Shown: positions 23,698 to 33,299 of the stretch, in pieces
How the letters are laid out: the number at the start of each line of letters is the position of its first letter
Numbering within the stretch: position 1 is the stretch's first letter
DNA from: Marthasterias glacialis
Lineage: Eukaryota; Echinodermata; Asteroidea; Forcipulatida; Asteriidae
Direction of reading: 5' to 3'
DNA: 64,000 nt
Assembly: GCA_911728455.2 (NCBI GenBank)
Contig: OU452224.1
Span: 3,410,001 to 3,474,000, forward strand
Position numbers and translations under genes: made by a program
The notes under the pieces: generated by a model
Told to the model about the DNA's origin: nothing
The model's input: the letters and a program-made list of their open reading frames with translations, nothing else
The model's database searches: none

Positions 23698-26600
23698 TCA
23701 ACTTTGCTCGGTTCCACTGCCGTCACGATGCTCTGTTACATCGGGTACTTGTTTATCCTCTGTCATATATTTCTCTTGTGCTGAAGCTGTCATAATCTCT
23801 AGTTAAGAAAACACATCATGTATTCTACAAGCAAAGGGATTAGCACCATGAACTTATTTTCTCCTGAAGACGAGCGGATTATACTGCTCGAAACGTCGAG
23901 ACCACATCGGTTCTTTCCAGAGCCAACACTTCTCCCAAAAGAGATTTATCCACACCATTCAAACATCCCTTATGAGTGGATTTATTTATGTAGTTATTTT
24001 ATTACACACCCAGTGTTGGAGTGTCCTGGCCGAGCGGTCTACTTCACCAAACTGAAGCTCTGGTGCTGTTGGCAGCAGAGGGTGGGTTCGAATCTCGGTC
24101 GTGGCACGTGTGTCCTTCAGCAAGGCACTTAACCATAATTGCTTTGTCCTTTGGATGGGACATATAACTACAACCCAGAACACTCATTGCAAAAAAGAAG
24201 GGGCTTGCCACTGTGTTTCTGGTGTGGTTTGGCAGCAAATTGTGCTATTGTGCTTCTCCAGTGGGCGCTTTGATGTTTCACATAATAATTCATTCTTAAC
24301 AAATCCCTTACCAGCTTGTTTCTCTTTGTTCCAGCGCCTCGAGTACCTAATTATTGGTAGATACGTGCGCTATATAAGACTCAGGTATTATCCAACAGCA
24401 CAAGCACCAATAACAAGTACAAGATGGTGAATAAATGTTAAGTTTGAGATGATGGAAGAAAACCCCAAATGGGGAATTCTGCGCATTTTGGTAGTAGAAA
24501 CTGCAGGAGTACCTCACTCTATTTGTTAACCAGTTGGTGCTGGATGTCGTGTACCCGAGCCAATATTTTCTGAGCCAAACGGGTGACGTGAGTTTTGTAT
24601 TTCTGTGTGAAATTCTGGAACAAAGGTCACCCGACATTTTATTTCGAAGCATGCACAGAGTATGCACTCACCGTGCTTTGGTTCAACCACACAGAGAGGA
24701 CAGACGGTGCTAAATATGTCGCCAATTTTTGCCCATTAAGCGGGGGTTATTGTGTAGTCTCCAGCCTTGGTTACGGATTGCGGACCAATCCTCAGCCGTA
24801 GCTCACAGCCTAGGTTTTGCAATTCATGGTGCACTTATTTGACATTTTCTCGATAGAGAAAATAAAAAGCCTTGTACTTCAAAGAGAATCTTTGTTCTCT
24901 TGGCTTTGTCAAATCAAGGTTTCTTTGTGCCAGCCGTACTCTCAAACAAAAAAGATTCCGGCAATTCTGAAAAAATAATCCCATCAGTCTGGACAGGAAA
25001 AAAAATGGAAGATTCCCAGCGGGAACTGGTTAAGGGACAGTTCTTGTTTGGCAGAGAAAAATGTCAGCTGCTTGATCATAATTCTTGAGAATTTCTCAAA
25101 GGATATTTGAAGTATTCAAAATCAGCCCCCACTGCACATGACATCAGTGTCTGCATGCTGCGTTCCTCCACATCACCAAAGACGTAACCATTAGCTTTAT
25201 CAATAACTTTAAGAACATCTAGAGTGCTTTCCCTGTCCTGTAACAAACAAACGAACAAACAAACAAATATAATATTAATGGGATGGAAGTTTACCAAACA
25301 CTGATGTACCAATAATGATGAACAATAATCACTGAGCTGTGTATTATTATTAATTTGTTATTACGTCTTTCTGAAACCAAGGAATCTTCAAAAGTGCCTT
25401 GCACATTGACCCGTAGGCCTGAAGATACCTGTGTAGAGAAGATGATGAAGAAATGTCAGTTTTATAGAAATGTCAGTTTTACAGAGAAAACCCATGCAAA
25501 AAGGTACAGAATGAAAACCCAATCCACGCCACATGCAAGGTGCCAGTCTGAGTTTCAACCCAGGATCACAGAGGTGACAAGGCAGAGAAGAAACCACTGA
25601 GCCAACCTGTAGAAAGTCCAGGCACTGTGGCTCTTAAGAAAACAACTGTCTTGAGACACTAACCTGTATGTTGAGAGTGACAAATGAGACCAGGCTGTAG
25701 TCTTGGACCAGTCCAATCAAAGCTTCATTTAGCTTCTTGTATTTCTTTAAGAATTGATCGCCCTCCATGTACTGCAGAAGATATTGAAGGTCTAGAACCT
25801 CAGTGTAGAAGTCAAGGTTAAAAGCTGCAAGGGTGAAAACACATATAAAATAACTGCTCTGTGCAAACCGAAGTAAACTACCCAAGCATCACGGGTGTGA
25901 TTGTACTTGTACAAAAGTGACAAATTATAAAACTTTATAGCAGTCTCTTCTTGGTGTTGAGATGATGATCAGGGAACTTCTACAAAGAGGATTTACAGAC
26001 TCTCCACACCAACCTCGCTCCCATGGGCAGCGCGCCGTATCAATACCTCTCGTCTCTAACCCCTGGCAGGGAAGCACTGAAAAACAACGCTGATTGGCTC
26101 CCAAAAGTGACTGCTTCATACCCACGCTTGTTAAAGACTTTCGAGCGCTTGTAAGGCGATAGTACATGCAAGAACACGCCTTTCCAAGAATGAAATATCT
26201 GGGTTTCCATACTGACCCAGATATCCCTAACAGAGGTGCCCTTAGTAACAAACTGCCTTGCCCTTTACAAAAACACGCCCTTACAAGAACAAAGTATTAG
26301 ACCTGCGTAACAATGGTTCCTGGGTTTCCATACTGACCTAACTTTTCCTCACACAGGTGCCCTTCAACTCACAAAAACTACATGGCCCTTTACAAAAAAA
26401 AAAAAAACGCCCTTACAAGAACACGCCCTAACAAGAATGCGTCTTTACAAGAACACTCCCTTACAAGGATGAAACATCAGGCCGGCATGACAATGGTTCC
26501 TGGGTCTCCACACTGACCCAAGATTTCACCCACAGAGGTGCCCTTATAGGCTTACTAACAAAAAGACTGCCTAGCACCTACGAGAATGAAGTTTCAAGCA

Positions 26601-28311
26601 TGCACTGGAATGTTTCCTGAGTTTCAACACTGACCTAGCTTTCCATACTTCTCAAGGAGATCGATCTTGGAGAGTACATTGACATGCGGCAACTCCATCT
26701 GAAGCATTGTGGACAACGATGTGAGTAAGACAGAGATGAACTTGGAGGGCTCGCTGCAGTAGTGTGAATCCACAAGATGAACAGCAACAAGCTGAAGAAT
26801 TACAGTCCATAAAAACAAAAAACATCATTCGAGGGGAAAAAAAAATCAAAGATGGAACCTACACACAATTCCTGAATTTGTGAACAAGAGTCCAATAGAC
26901 TTTTATCATGGTACCACTACCTTGTTTTTCATACCAGACAAATCAGTGTAAACCAAACTGGGGCTGGAAGGGAAAATAGCCTGGCACCTTTCCAGTAAAA
27001 TGAGAATCAATATTCAGTAATGCAATTTCCAAAAGAGGAGCAAGACTAAAGATGGTGGCAGAATTATATTGATCTTTATCATAGAGCTGCTTAACCAGAC
27101 GATAGCGCTTAACAAAAGCAAAAGCAAGCAGGAAACCAGTTGCTCACCGTACATACATGTATGACATGTTTTTTTTGGATGGCAACCTTTTTCTGTGCTC
27201 AATTGTTCTGTGCTCGACAAATAAGCCCCGCCTACCTTAGCAATGGTGTGACTTTCTTGCCATGATTGCAGTGGTGGTTTGGTTGCGAACACACACACAC
27301 ACATGTATCGAATACACACACGTACATAGTTTTCAAGAACATTGTGGATTTAGTTTTGTTGCCTTTTGAACAGTGCCTTGAGTTCAAAGAACAATGCAGA
27401 CAGGAACACTGTTAAACCACTTTTACACGGCGGTACAAGGACCATTGCTGTGGGATTTGCACCATGAGAATTACCCAAAATTTGAAACAAAACATAAGTT
27501 AGGTTGAGTGTCAGAACAATGGCGGCTGTTTGTTTACTTTGTTAACAGGTTTTTTAACGTGTCAGACTTTTGACAGACTTTCAGTGGCATTGTCAAGGCT
27601 GTGATTGGTCAATACGTTAGTAGGCGGGGCTTAATGGATAGGTCTATTGTTGTGCATAAGCAGCTCTATGAAATTTAACCCCGATCTTGACCATTCCCCT
27701 TCACAACTGACACTCTGTCAGTTCAAAGGAAGACTGCCAAGTTAAGCAGCATGGAATGTAGGAATATGTACAGAGAACGTTAAGGCCACATCAAGGCCAT
27801 GTATGCATTAATACATCAGGTATGATTTCAGGAAATATGAATGCATACAATTTGACTAGATGTCACAACACTTCTGGGTTCTCTGTTTACGATTATTCCC
27901 AAATAGATCTTATAACCTCACATTATAATTCCATTTCTGCAGTAAAGCCACGATGTTCCTCATGGAGTTATGATGAGTGTAGAGCTCCACCTGACCTGGG
28001 CAATCAAACAGCACATACTGTCCTTTGAGAGCAGTCAATTGTGTTTTCAACCAGTCGACATTCTTCTCTAAGTACTCCATACAGTACACCAAGCCACCGT
28101 TTGGTCCTAGTTTCAACTTGTCCATCACATCAGAGACAGTGATCAGATCAGCAATGTCTACTGCAGCCTTGTATGGTAGGATATCATTTGCCGGGTCAAG
28201 ATTAACCACAGCAACTTTGCGTCCTAAATTTGTTAGGAATTCCTTCATACCATTGCAATATGTGGTCTTGCCAGCACCGGGTGGTCCAATAACAACCTGG
28301 GCAAATGCCAT
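23698..28311 (-). CDS. GPN2: GPN-loop GTPase 2, complete
   Basis: Five coding exons: 27922-28311, 26635-26791, 25664-25824, 25107-25237, 23698-23788. Total 930 nt, 309 aa (human about 310). G1 motif GPPGAGKT (9-16), the family-defining GPN tripeptide (69-71) in LGPNGGL, G3-like DCPGQVE (103-109), HLVDSHYC, and G4-like SKID (171-174). The tail shows [13 protein letters not shown] and QEKY. GPN GTPases are known to assist cytoplasmic assembly and nuclear import of RNA polymerases. The start chosen is ATG 28311 because the upstream in-frame ATG (28386) lies before an apparent acceptor at 28378, implying a 5' UTR intron. The fourth coding intron (23789-25106) is AT-AC; only that splice restores QEKY in frame. 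Confidence 0.95.
24012..24395 (+). repeat. tRNA-derived SINE, long copy
   Basis: The head TGTCCTGGCCGAGCGGTCT matches a Leu/Ser-type tRNA A box and GGGTTCGAATC (24085) matches a B box. The body has AAGGCACTTAACC and the tail CGCCTCGAGTACCT then GCGCTATATAAGACTCAGG. The tail resembles the 3' end of the LINE at 50071-50500, suggesting that LINE mobilised it. It lies in the AT-AC intron of GPN2. Confidence 0.8.
24530..25029. mobile_element. TTAA-flanked MITE (piggyBac-like), copy 1
   Basis: The element is bounded by TTAA at 24526-24529 and 25030-25033. Ends CCAGTTGGTGCTGG and CCCAGCGGGAACTGG form short inverted repeats. The interior contains TTGACATTTTCTCGATAGAG and AAGAGAATCTTTGTTCTCTT, shared with copies at 39527, 45266 and 49317. 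The TTAA target site points to piggyBac-type mobilisation. No transposase is present. Confidence 0.85.
25930..26560. repeat. Degenerate repeat cluster in GPN2 intron
   Basis: Imperfect units of about 180 bp share CCTGGGTTTCCATACTGACC, an ACAGAGGTGCCCTTA-type motif, and several CGCCCTTACAAGAAC motifs. Related sequence occurs at 35790-35870. No coding potential is seen. Confidence 0.6.
27075..27677. mobile_element. Nested MITEs in GPN2 first coding intron
   Basis: The outer ends CATAGAGCTGCTTAA (27080) and AAGCAGCTCTATGAAATTT (27658-27676) belong to the GCTGCTTAAGC family. Inside lies an element with TAAGCCCCGCCTAC (27223) and its inverse GTAGGCGGGGCTTAATGGAT (27620-27639) followed by AGGTCTATTG, the CAATAGACC family. 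This indicates one element inserted into another. A short CA microsatellite lies at 27288-27302. Confidence 0.65.
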
Positions 28312-28446
28312 AGTGCTTTGATCGTGATTAGTCAAGCTGTTTGAAATGTCTATACATTTCCGCCTTTCATCATTTCCTGAAAACAAAAAAACAAAGAGAG
28401 GTTAAATTATGACTTTTAAAGACTTGCACCATAAAACAACAAGTCT

Positions 28447-29058
28447 CCGCTATCGTCTCCACGAACCTCATAGAGTGACATGTACAAAATCCTATTCGAA
28501 ACTTTCTGCCCTTCACGTTTACATGGCTACAGTTCTTTTTTGAAATCAGATCTCGCCAAAACTAGGCTATATGTGTTCTTTCAACTCTCATCGAGTGTTG
28601 CACGGGTCCAGAAAATCCACTCCGCAAACTAAAAGTTGTTAAAAAGTGATAAATTCTCACCGTAATTCAGATCCCATTCAAACAGTATTGCAACAAATAT
28701 GGCGACCGGAGTTGCAAAATTAACTGGTATGCTGCTATGCGGTGCGCTGGTCCTATGGGCTAGTTTCGCGTACCAGTTAATTTTGCAACTCCGGTTGCCA
28801 TGTTTGTTGCAATACTGTTTGAATGGGATCTGAGTTACGGTGAGAATTTATCACTTTTTAACAACTTTTAGTTTGCGGAGTGGATTTTCTGGACCCGTGC
28901 AACGCTCGATGAGAGTTGAAAGAACACATAGAGCCTAGTTTTGGCTACTCCTAGAACTATGAGGTTCGTTCCGCTATCGTCTCCACGAACCTCATAGAGT
29001 GACATGTACAAAATCCTATTCGAAACTTTCTGCCCTTCACATTTACATGGCTACAGTT
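28447..29058. repeat. Palindromic duplication at the GPN2 5' end
   Basis: Arms 28555-28729 and 28771-28945 are 175-bp inverted copies (about 97 percent identical by eye) around a 41-bp spacer. Outside them, 28447-28534 and 28971-29058 are 88-bp direct copies. The left arm contains the putative donor of the GPN2 5' UTR exon (minus strand, TTACG then GTGAGAATTT, 28660). The right arm has the same donor on the plus strand (28839/28840). A fragment of the arm also occurs at 33948-34008. Confidence 0.95.
28661..28770 (-). promoter_or_regulatory. GPN2: Candidate GPN2 promoter and non-coding first exon
   Basis: The coding exon begins after an acceptor (28378), so a 5' UTR exon is needed upstream. 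The nearest good donor on the minus strand is at 28660. The 41-bp palindrome spacer contains GC-rich sequence (GCTATGCGGTGCGCTGG) and would be the shared upstream region for transcription in both directions. This is inference from splice-site logic only. Confidence 0.4.
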
Positions 29059-29810
29059 AGGTAAAACCACAAAATTTTAGATTACATGTGATGGACCTGT
29101 GACCAGTCTAGTTGGAAAGGTCTCTTCGAATCGTTCATTTTGACACCAAGTTTGTAGGGATTGGTCGATGGGATGCCGAGTTACGTCAGGTCAAAGGTCA
29201 TTTTGAGGGGTTAATATTTCCATACAAATAAAGTGTGACCCCCAGTGTATTAAAATGCACTATACAATGTGTACAGGTGTATTTTGGGTATGTTTACAGG
29301 AAATAAAATTGGAACCTAAAGTAAATAATACAATGAGAAAAGTTCAACCTATGATAAGAACAAGAGCAAAAACTTGACCTTTCTCAGACTCAAGGTCAAT
29401 GATATAAGGTCAAACACTTGACCTTTATATGTCCAAAGGTCAAATAATTAAAGGTCAAAGGTCAAAGGTGACATTTACCCCAAAAGATTGGAAAAATTTG
29501 AGAAAATTTGCATATATCATCATCAGTGTACAAATATTAACAATCTGAAGTTCTATTTGAATAGTTTAAAGAGGCTGTGTTGTCATGATCACATCAAGTC
29601 TGTGGCTAGACATTGAATTTTGAACTCTATTTAAGTAATAATAGTAAAATGAAATAATTCTAATGACAGTTTCTGTCGTACCCTTGACGAATCACTAAAG
29701 TTAAACAGTAGCTCCAGTTGATTGATTTTATAGATTTGCCCCCTTACAATGATGCAGGTTATACTTACCAAGCTCCCTGACATGACAACTGCATGTACAT
29801 GTATGTTTTG

Positions 29811-32708
29811 TTATGAAAGAAGATTCATTTCTCCAGAAACTAAATCTGACAAGACCTCCTCTGGAGTCAAAAAGTAGGGTTTGTCGTCTCCTTCGTATTC
29901 TAAGCGGAATTCACCCTTCGTTTTGGATACAATGATGCCTGCCCACCACATTTCCTCACCATTATCATCTGACCACTTCTGGGAGACTCTTCGACCAACC
30001 AAGTCATCAGGATGTTGTAACAAAGAGTATAATTCCTGTTTATCATCATCTATGGGGTCAGCGATCACCTGAAGAAGACCTTCCTTAAGCTGATCTATTG
30101 AACTCTTGGTAAATATAATTTTTTTGCTCTTTGACCTTAGGACTTTTACTCTGATATTGATTTGGGCTTTTAATGCAGCAAAAAGTTTGACCTTCCCCAT
30201 GTGTTTGATGTTTTCCTCCATGTCATGATTTGTCATCCATATACCCCCAGACTCTAGGACATCTTCGATGAGGTGTTCTTGACGAACTCGTAATCTCTCC
30301 TCCCTCTCTGTGAGCTGTTTGCGCATATTTTCCAATCTTTCTTTCAGTCGAATTCTTCTTGTGATTTCTCTTGAACGATTTGCGGCTCTTACTTTTCTAC
30401 CCAGTGAAATGGCTTCAATTATGTTTTTCTTCTTCTTTGCTCTAGATTGTGTGTTGAGCCAAGCCCTGGTCTTGTTGCATCTGAACATTGTCTTGGCTTC
30501 TATTTTACCCATGGTTGCATTGGGTGCTCGTCGGATATGTGCATCGACCATTGCAAATTTCCGTTCACCAGAGATGTTGTGCGATGTTGATGACCTTGCC
30601 TCTTCTTGAAGACGGGGTGAGGGGTCCCAGAAAACACCACCTGGTAGCTGGGTGTGAAGTTGTCTGCGGATTACCACCTCGATTGCCTCCAACAGTTTCT
30701 GCAGGAGAGACTCGGTAGCTCGCTCATCAACATCAGAGGTAAACTGGAGAAGTTGATGAAGATGTTTATCCTCCTTCAGAGGGATTGAGTCAAAGATGGA
30801 TGATTTGCTGGCGATCATTTCACTTGGCTGACATTTCCAGCGTGTAAGGTTGGTTAATGCTTCATTGTAGAATTTGTTCATATCCAAGATCTTCAAGTCT
30901 TGACCTACCAGCCTCATCCATGGGCCAGTTACAAATTTCCCTATGAGTCCAAGTGCTCTCATTGGAGTATTGCAGCTTCCTTCCTTAAATGCATTAGAAA
31001 CAGCAATTTGGAGACAATTTGAAGGATTATGAACTTTAAGAAAAAATTCCTGTATAGCTTTGGAGTAAGAGAATGCCAACATTGCATCAATAAAAAAAAT
31101 GTTAAATCTGTTACCAACAAAGCGAAAGTATACAGCTGTCTTCTCATGAATCTCATCGGTATTAGTGTAGCCTTTCGAATGAAGAAACTCACGCAGATCT
31201 TTCCCACAACCACATCCGAGGTCATGAAACAGTTTGTCAACTGCTCTAAGTAAGGCATGTGTGTTGCTCTCTGATCCTTTTTTGTATGGCATTTGTTGAT
31301 TTGTTTTTTGTTCTTCTTTGTTTTTTTCTTCAGAGCGAACGACTTTTTCACAGGCATGATAAAATGCATCCAGTGGATGCATACTGCATCTGAAGGAGTT
31401 TAAGTTTTGTCTCCCGATCGCCTCCTGAAGTTTTCTGTCTACCGAGTCATTTGTGATACATCTATCCGTCATGGTATTTTTTATTTTCCCAAGAAGCTGT
31501 TCCCCACAAATTTCCCTGATTGTTTCCACGTAGTCATCTGCTTTACCACCAATCTGCTCCCGCACTCCCAAGAGAAAGGTATCATCTGGTGAAGAAAGTT
31601 CTACTTCAGTGAGGTGGCCTTTGGCTTTGGTTGTCCCGTCATATTTAAGTGTAAGGTTAGAATGGCCAGCTAGTTGTTCTTTGATGTGAGACTCTGACAA
31701 TGCTTTCATTTCGCTTGAAAATCTGTTTTGTGTTGAAACTGATGGGAGAGGTCCAAGCTTTTTTCCGGTGGTTGCTTCAACAACTGCTCTTATAGCACTG
31801 CTTGTATTCTTTTCAGACATACCGAGATCTTGCAGGTAGAATGACGCCTCCCTAATACTACTAGAGTATGATTTTCCATCTTTTGTCTCAATGAAGTCAT
31901 CATCATTATCTAGTCTCTCCAACTGTTCGCTTTGCAGATAAATGACCGCAGCATTGGCTTTTTTGAGCAGCTGCAAATAATGATGGCATGATGCACACTT
32001 CTGTTGACGACTATTTTTTCTCTTGTGCAATTTTTGCCTTCTGAGGATGGCCCTTTTTTCAGCCCTGAGGCGTTGGACATTATTCTTCTGACGTTGAAGT
32101 TTTCTGCGAAGTTTCTCGGACTGAACAGTTTTTTTCAAGTTCGCGTACTTTGTTTTCCACAACTTAATTGAATTGTCCTTTCGCTTTAGTTTTTGTAGCA
32201 CATTTTTTGCCTTTCCAACTTTTCCAACAATTGAATATATTTTGTTCAGCTGTTGTTTGCTGTCTTCAAGTTCCTTTTTTGTTTCTTGTATGATGCTGTT
32301 TTGATTGCTGATGATGTGATTTGCCCTGGCCAGATCGCTGTTTTCTTCTGCATTCTCAACCTGTTTGTTATGACCTGGTGGAATGTAGGCCTCTTCTAAG
32401 AAGGACTCCAGTCGTATTTTCCCACTTGGCCTGGACTTACTTTTTGAGAGTTTGACTCGTTTTAGTTTCAAGGATGAGAACGAAAACTTAAGGGCTTTAC
32501 AATCCAATGAAGATAAATTGTAGATACCTTTCAATGATGTGATTACTTTACTAAATGTGTTGGGTGTGTTTTCTGCAGCTTGAAGTTGATTATTGATTTC
32601 TAAAATTAAACCGTTGTTGACTGACTGAGGATCGAGAGTGGGGAAAGTGTCAAGCCAATTTTGAGAGTTGAGGTGTAGTGAATCCGAGTATGGGCCCAAA
32701 GATGACAT
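29811..32708 (-). CDS. Single-exon large ORF, probable transposase-derived protein
   Basis: One uninterrupted frame of 998 codons extends to 32807. I prefer Met34 (32708) as start because the first 33 residues are an unusual hydrophobic stretch. Numbered from the first Met: a Lys/Arg-rich coiled coil (160-270) with CASCHH; an RNase-H-like candidate core with LKYDGTTK (Asp390), MTDRCITND (Asp448) and CSMHPLD (Cys474, His477); GNRFNIFF; GPWMRLVG; then GERKFAMVDAHIRR, reminiscent of the hAT C-terminal region. A second charged helix follows, and the end has VGRRVSQKW, WWAGIIV, FRLEYEGDD, like a Tudor-type fold. Intact, intronless and without visible terminal inverted repeats, so either a recent element copy or a domesticated gene. 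The function is not known to me. Confidence 0.7.
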   Translation of the reverse strand: MSSLGPYSDSLHLNSQNWLDTFPTLDPQSVNNGLILEINNQLQAAENTPNTFSKVITSLKGIYNLSSLDCKALKFSFSSLKLKRVKLSKSKSRPSGKIRLESFLEEAYIPPGHNKQVENAEENSDLARANHIISNQNSIIQETKKELEDSKQQLNKIYSIVGKVGKAKNVLQKLKRKDNSIKLWKTKYANLKKTVQSEKLRRKLQRQKNNVQRLRAEKRAILRRQKLHKRKNSRQQKCASCHHYLQLLKKANAAVIYLQSEQLERLDNDDDFIETKDGKSYSSSIREASFYLQDLGMSEKNTSSAIRAVVEATTGKKLGPLPSVSTQNRFSSEMKALSESHIKEQLAGHSNLTLKYDGTTKAKGHLTEVELSSPDDTFLLGVREQIGGKADDYVETIREICGEQLLGKIKNTMTDRCITNDSVDRKLQEAIGRQNLNSFRCSMHPLDAFYHACEKVVRSEEKNKEEQKTNQQMPYKKGSESNTHALLRAVDKLFHDLGCGCGKDLREFLHSKGYTNTDEIHEKTAVYFRFVGNRFNIFFIDAMLAFSYSKAIQEFFLKVHNPSNCLQIAVSNAFKEGSCNTPMRALGLIGKFVTGPWMRLVGQDLKILDMNKFYNEALTNLTRWKCQPSEMIASKSSIFDSIPLKEDKHLHQLLQFTSDVDERATESLLQKLLEAIEVVIRRQLHTQLPGGVFWDPSPRLQEEARSSTSHNISGERKFAMVDAHIRRAPNATMGKIEAKTMFRCNKTRAWLNTQSRAKKKKNIIEAISLGRKVRAANRSREITRRIRLKERLENMRKQLTEREERLRVRQEHLIEDVLESGGIWMTNHDMEENIKHMGKVKLFAALKAQINIRVKVLRSKSKKIIFTKSSIDQLKEGLLQVIADPIDDDKQELYSLLQHPDDLVGRRVSQKWSDDNGEEMWWAGIIVSKTKGEFRLEYEGDDKPYFLTPEEVLSDLVSGEMNLLS

Positions 32709-33098
32709 GATGATACACAAAGTGAAAGGTGATACTGATATTATTGAAAGCAAAATTAAAGCAAAGCAAAAAAAGGAGTCAGAGATTGGGGGTAAAGAAC
32801 AATACAATAGCAGGTGGCAGTTTGTGCAGAAAAGCTAGAAGGCAAGCGGTTGATGGGTGTGGTGAGAGGTGAGCTTTAGGGTGCAAACAGATACTGTAGA
32901 TTGGAGCCAAAAGAGTCTAGAATGAGCGGAAAAGAAAGGAGGCCAAACATTATTTTTTTCTCTTTAGTGTACGTAGGCTTCTTTGCATTCAGATGTGATA
33001 TGTTCATAACTTTATACTTTTAAATAATTTGCATATGTTGTAGTATAAACAAAGCTTAAAATCTGAATAAATTTTAAAACAGGTGTGTATCCAAATGT

Positions 33099-33103
<5 letters not shown>

Positions 33104-33135
<32 letters not shown>
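33104..33135. repeat. Poly-A tract
   Basis: About 30 consecutive A residues lie upstream of the single-exon ORF (poly-T in the ORF's orientation). I see no retrotransposon body attached. Confidence 0.9.
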
Positions 33136-33138
<3 letters not shown>

Positions 33139-33299
33139 CTATTTAAATCATGTTGTCTCTTCTTTTGTTTGCTTTGATTAACCATATTCAAAGTTATAAT
33201 GACAAAATCCTGAAAACTATCGATTATATTTTAATTATAAGGATACCTTTTGGGGGCTTTTAAACTTAGAAAATTAATTATTAGCCAACTCAATGTTTT

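Larger units (their letters stand above)
23789..25106 (-). other. GPN2: U12-type AT-AC intron in GPN2
   Basis: On the minus strand the exon ends TACTTCAA and the intron starts ATATCCTTT, an exact U12 AT-AC donor consensus. No GT follows the last conserved codons before a stop. The 3' end has a branch-point-like TTTTCTTAAC with 13 nt to the terminal AC (TAGAGATTATGAC), the short spacing typical of minor introns. Joining gives Phe-Lys-Ala-Ser-Ala-Gln-Glu-Lys-Tyr in frame, matching the family C-terminus. AG acceptors nearby give early stops or a wrong frame. Confidence 0.9.

Noticed and set aside
23698..23800. AG acceptors for the last GPN2 exon
   Set aside because: Each AG near 23790-23800 leads to a stop or wrong frame; only the AC terminus gives the conserved QEKY end.
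28312..28386. N-terminal extension of GPN2 from an upstream ATG
   Set aside because: An acceptor-like TTTTTTTGTTTTCAG ends at 28378, and the family starts close to the G1 motif, so this is 5' UTR or intron.
29811..32807. First Met and signal peptide for the 998-codon ORF
   Set aside because: The hydrophobic leader is followed by a nuclear-looking basic protein; Met34 is the more plausible start.
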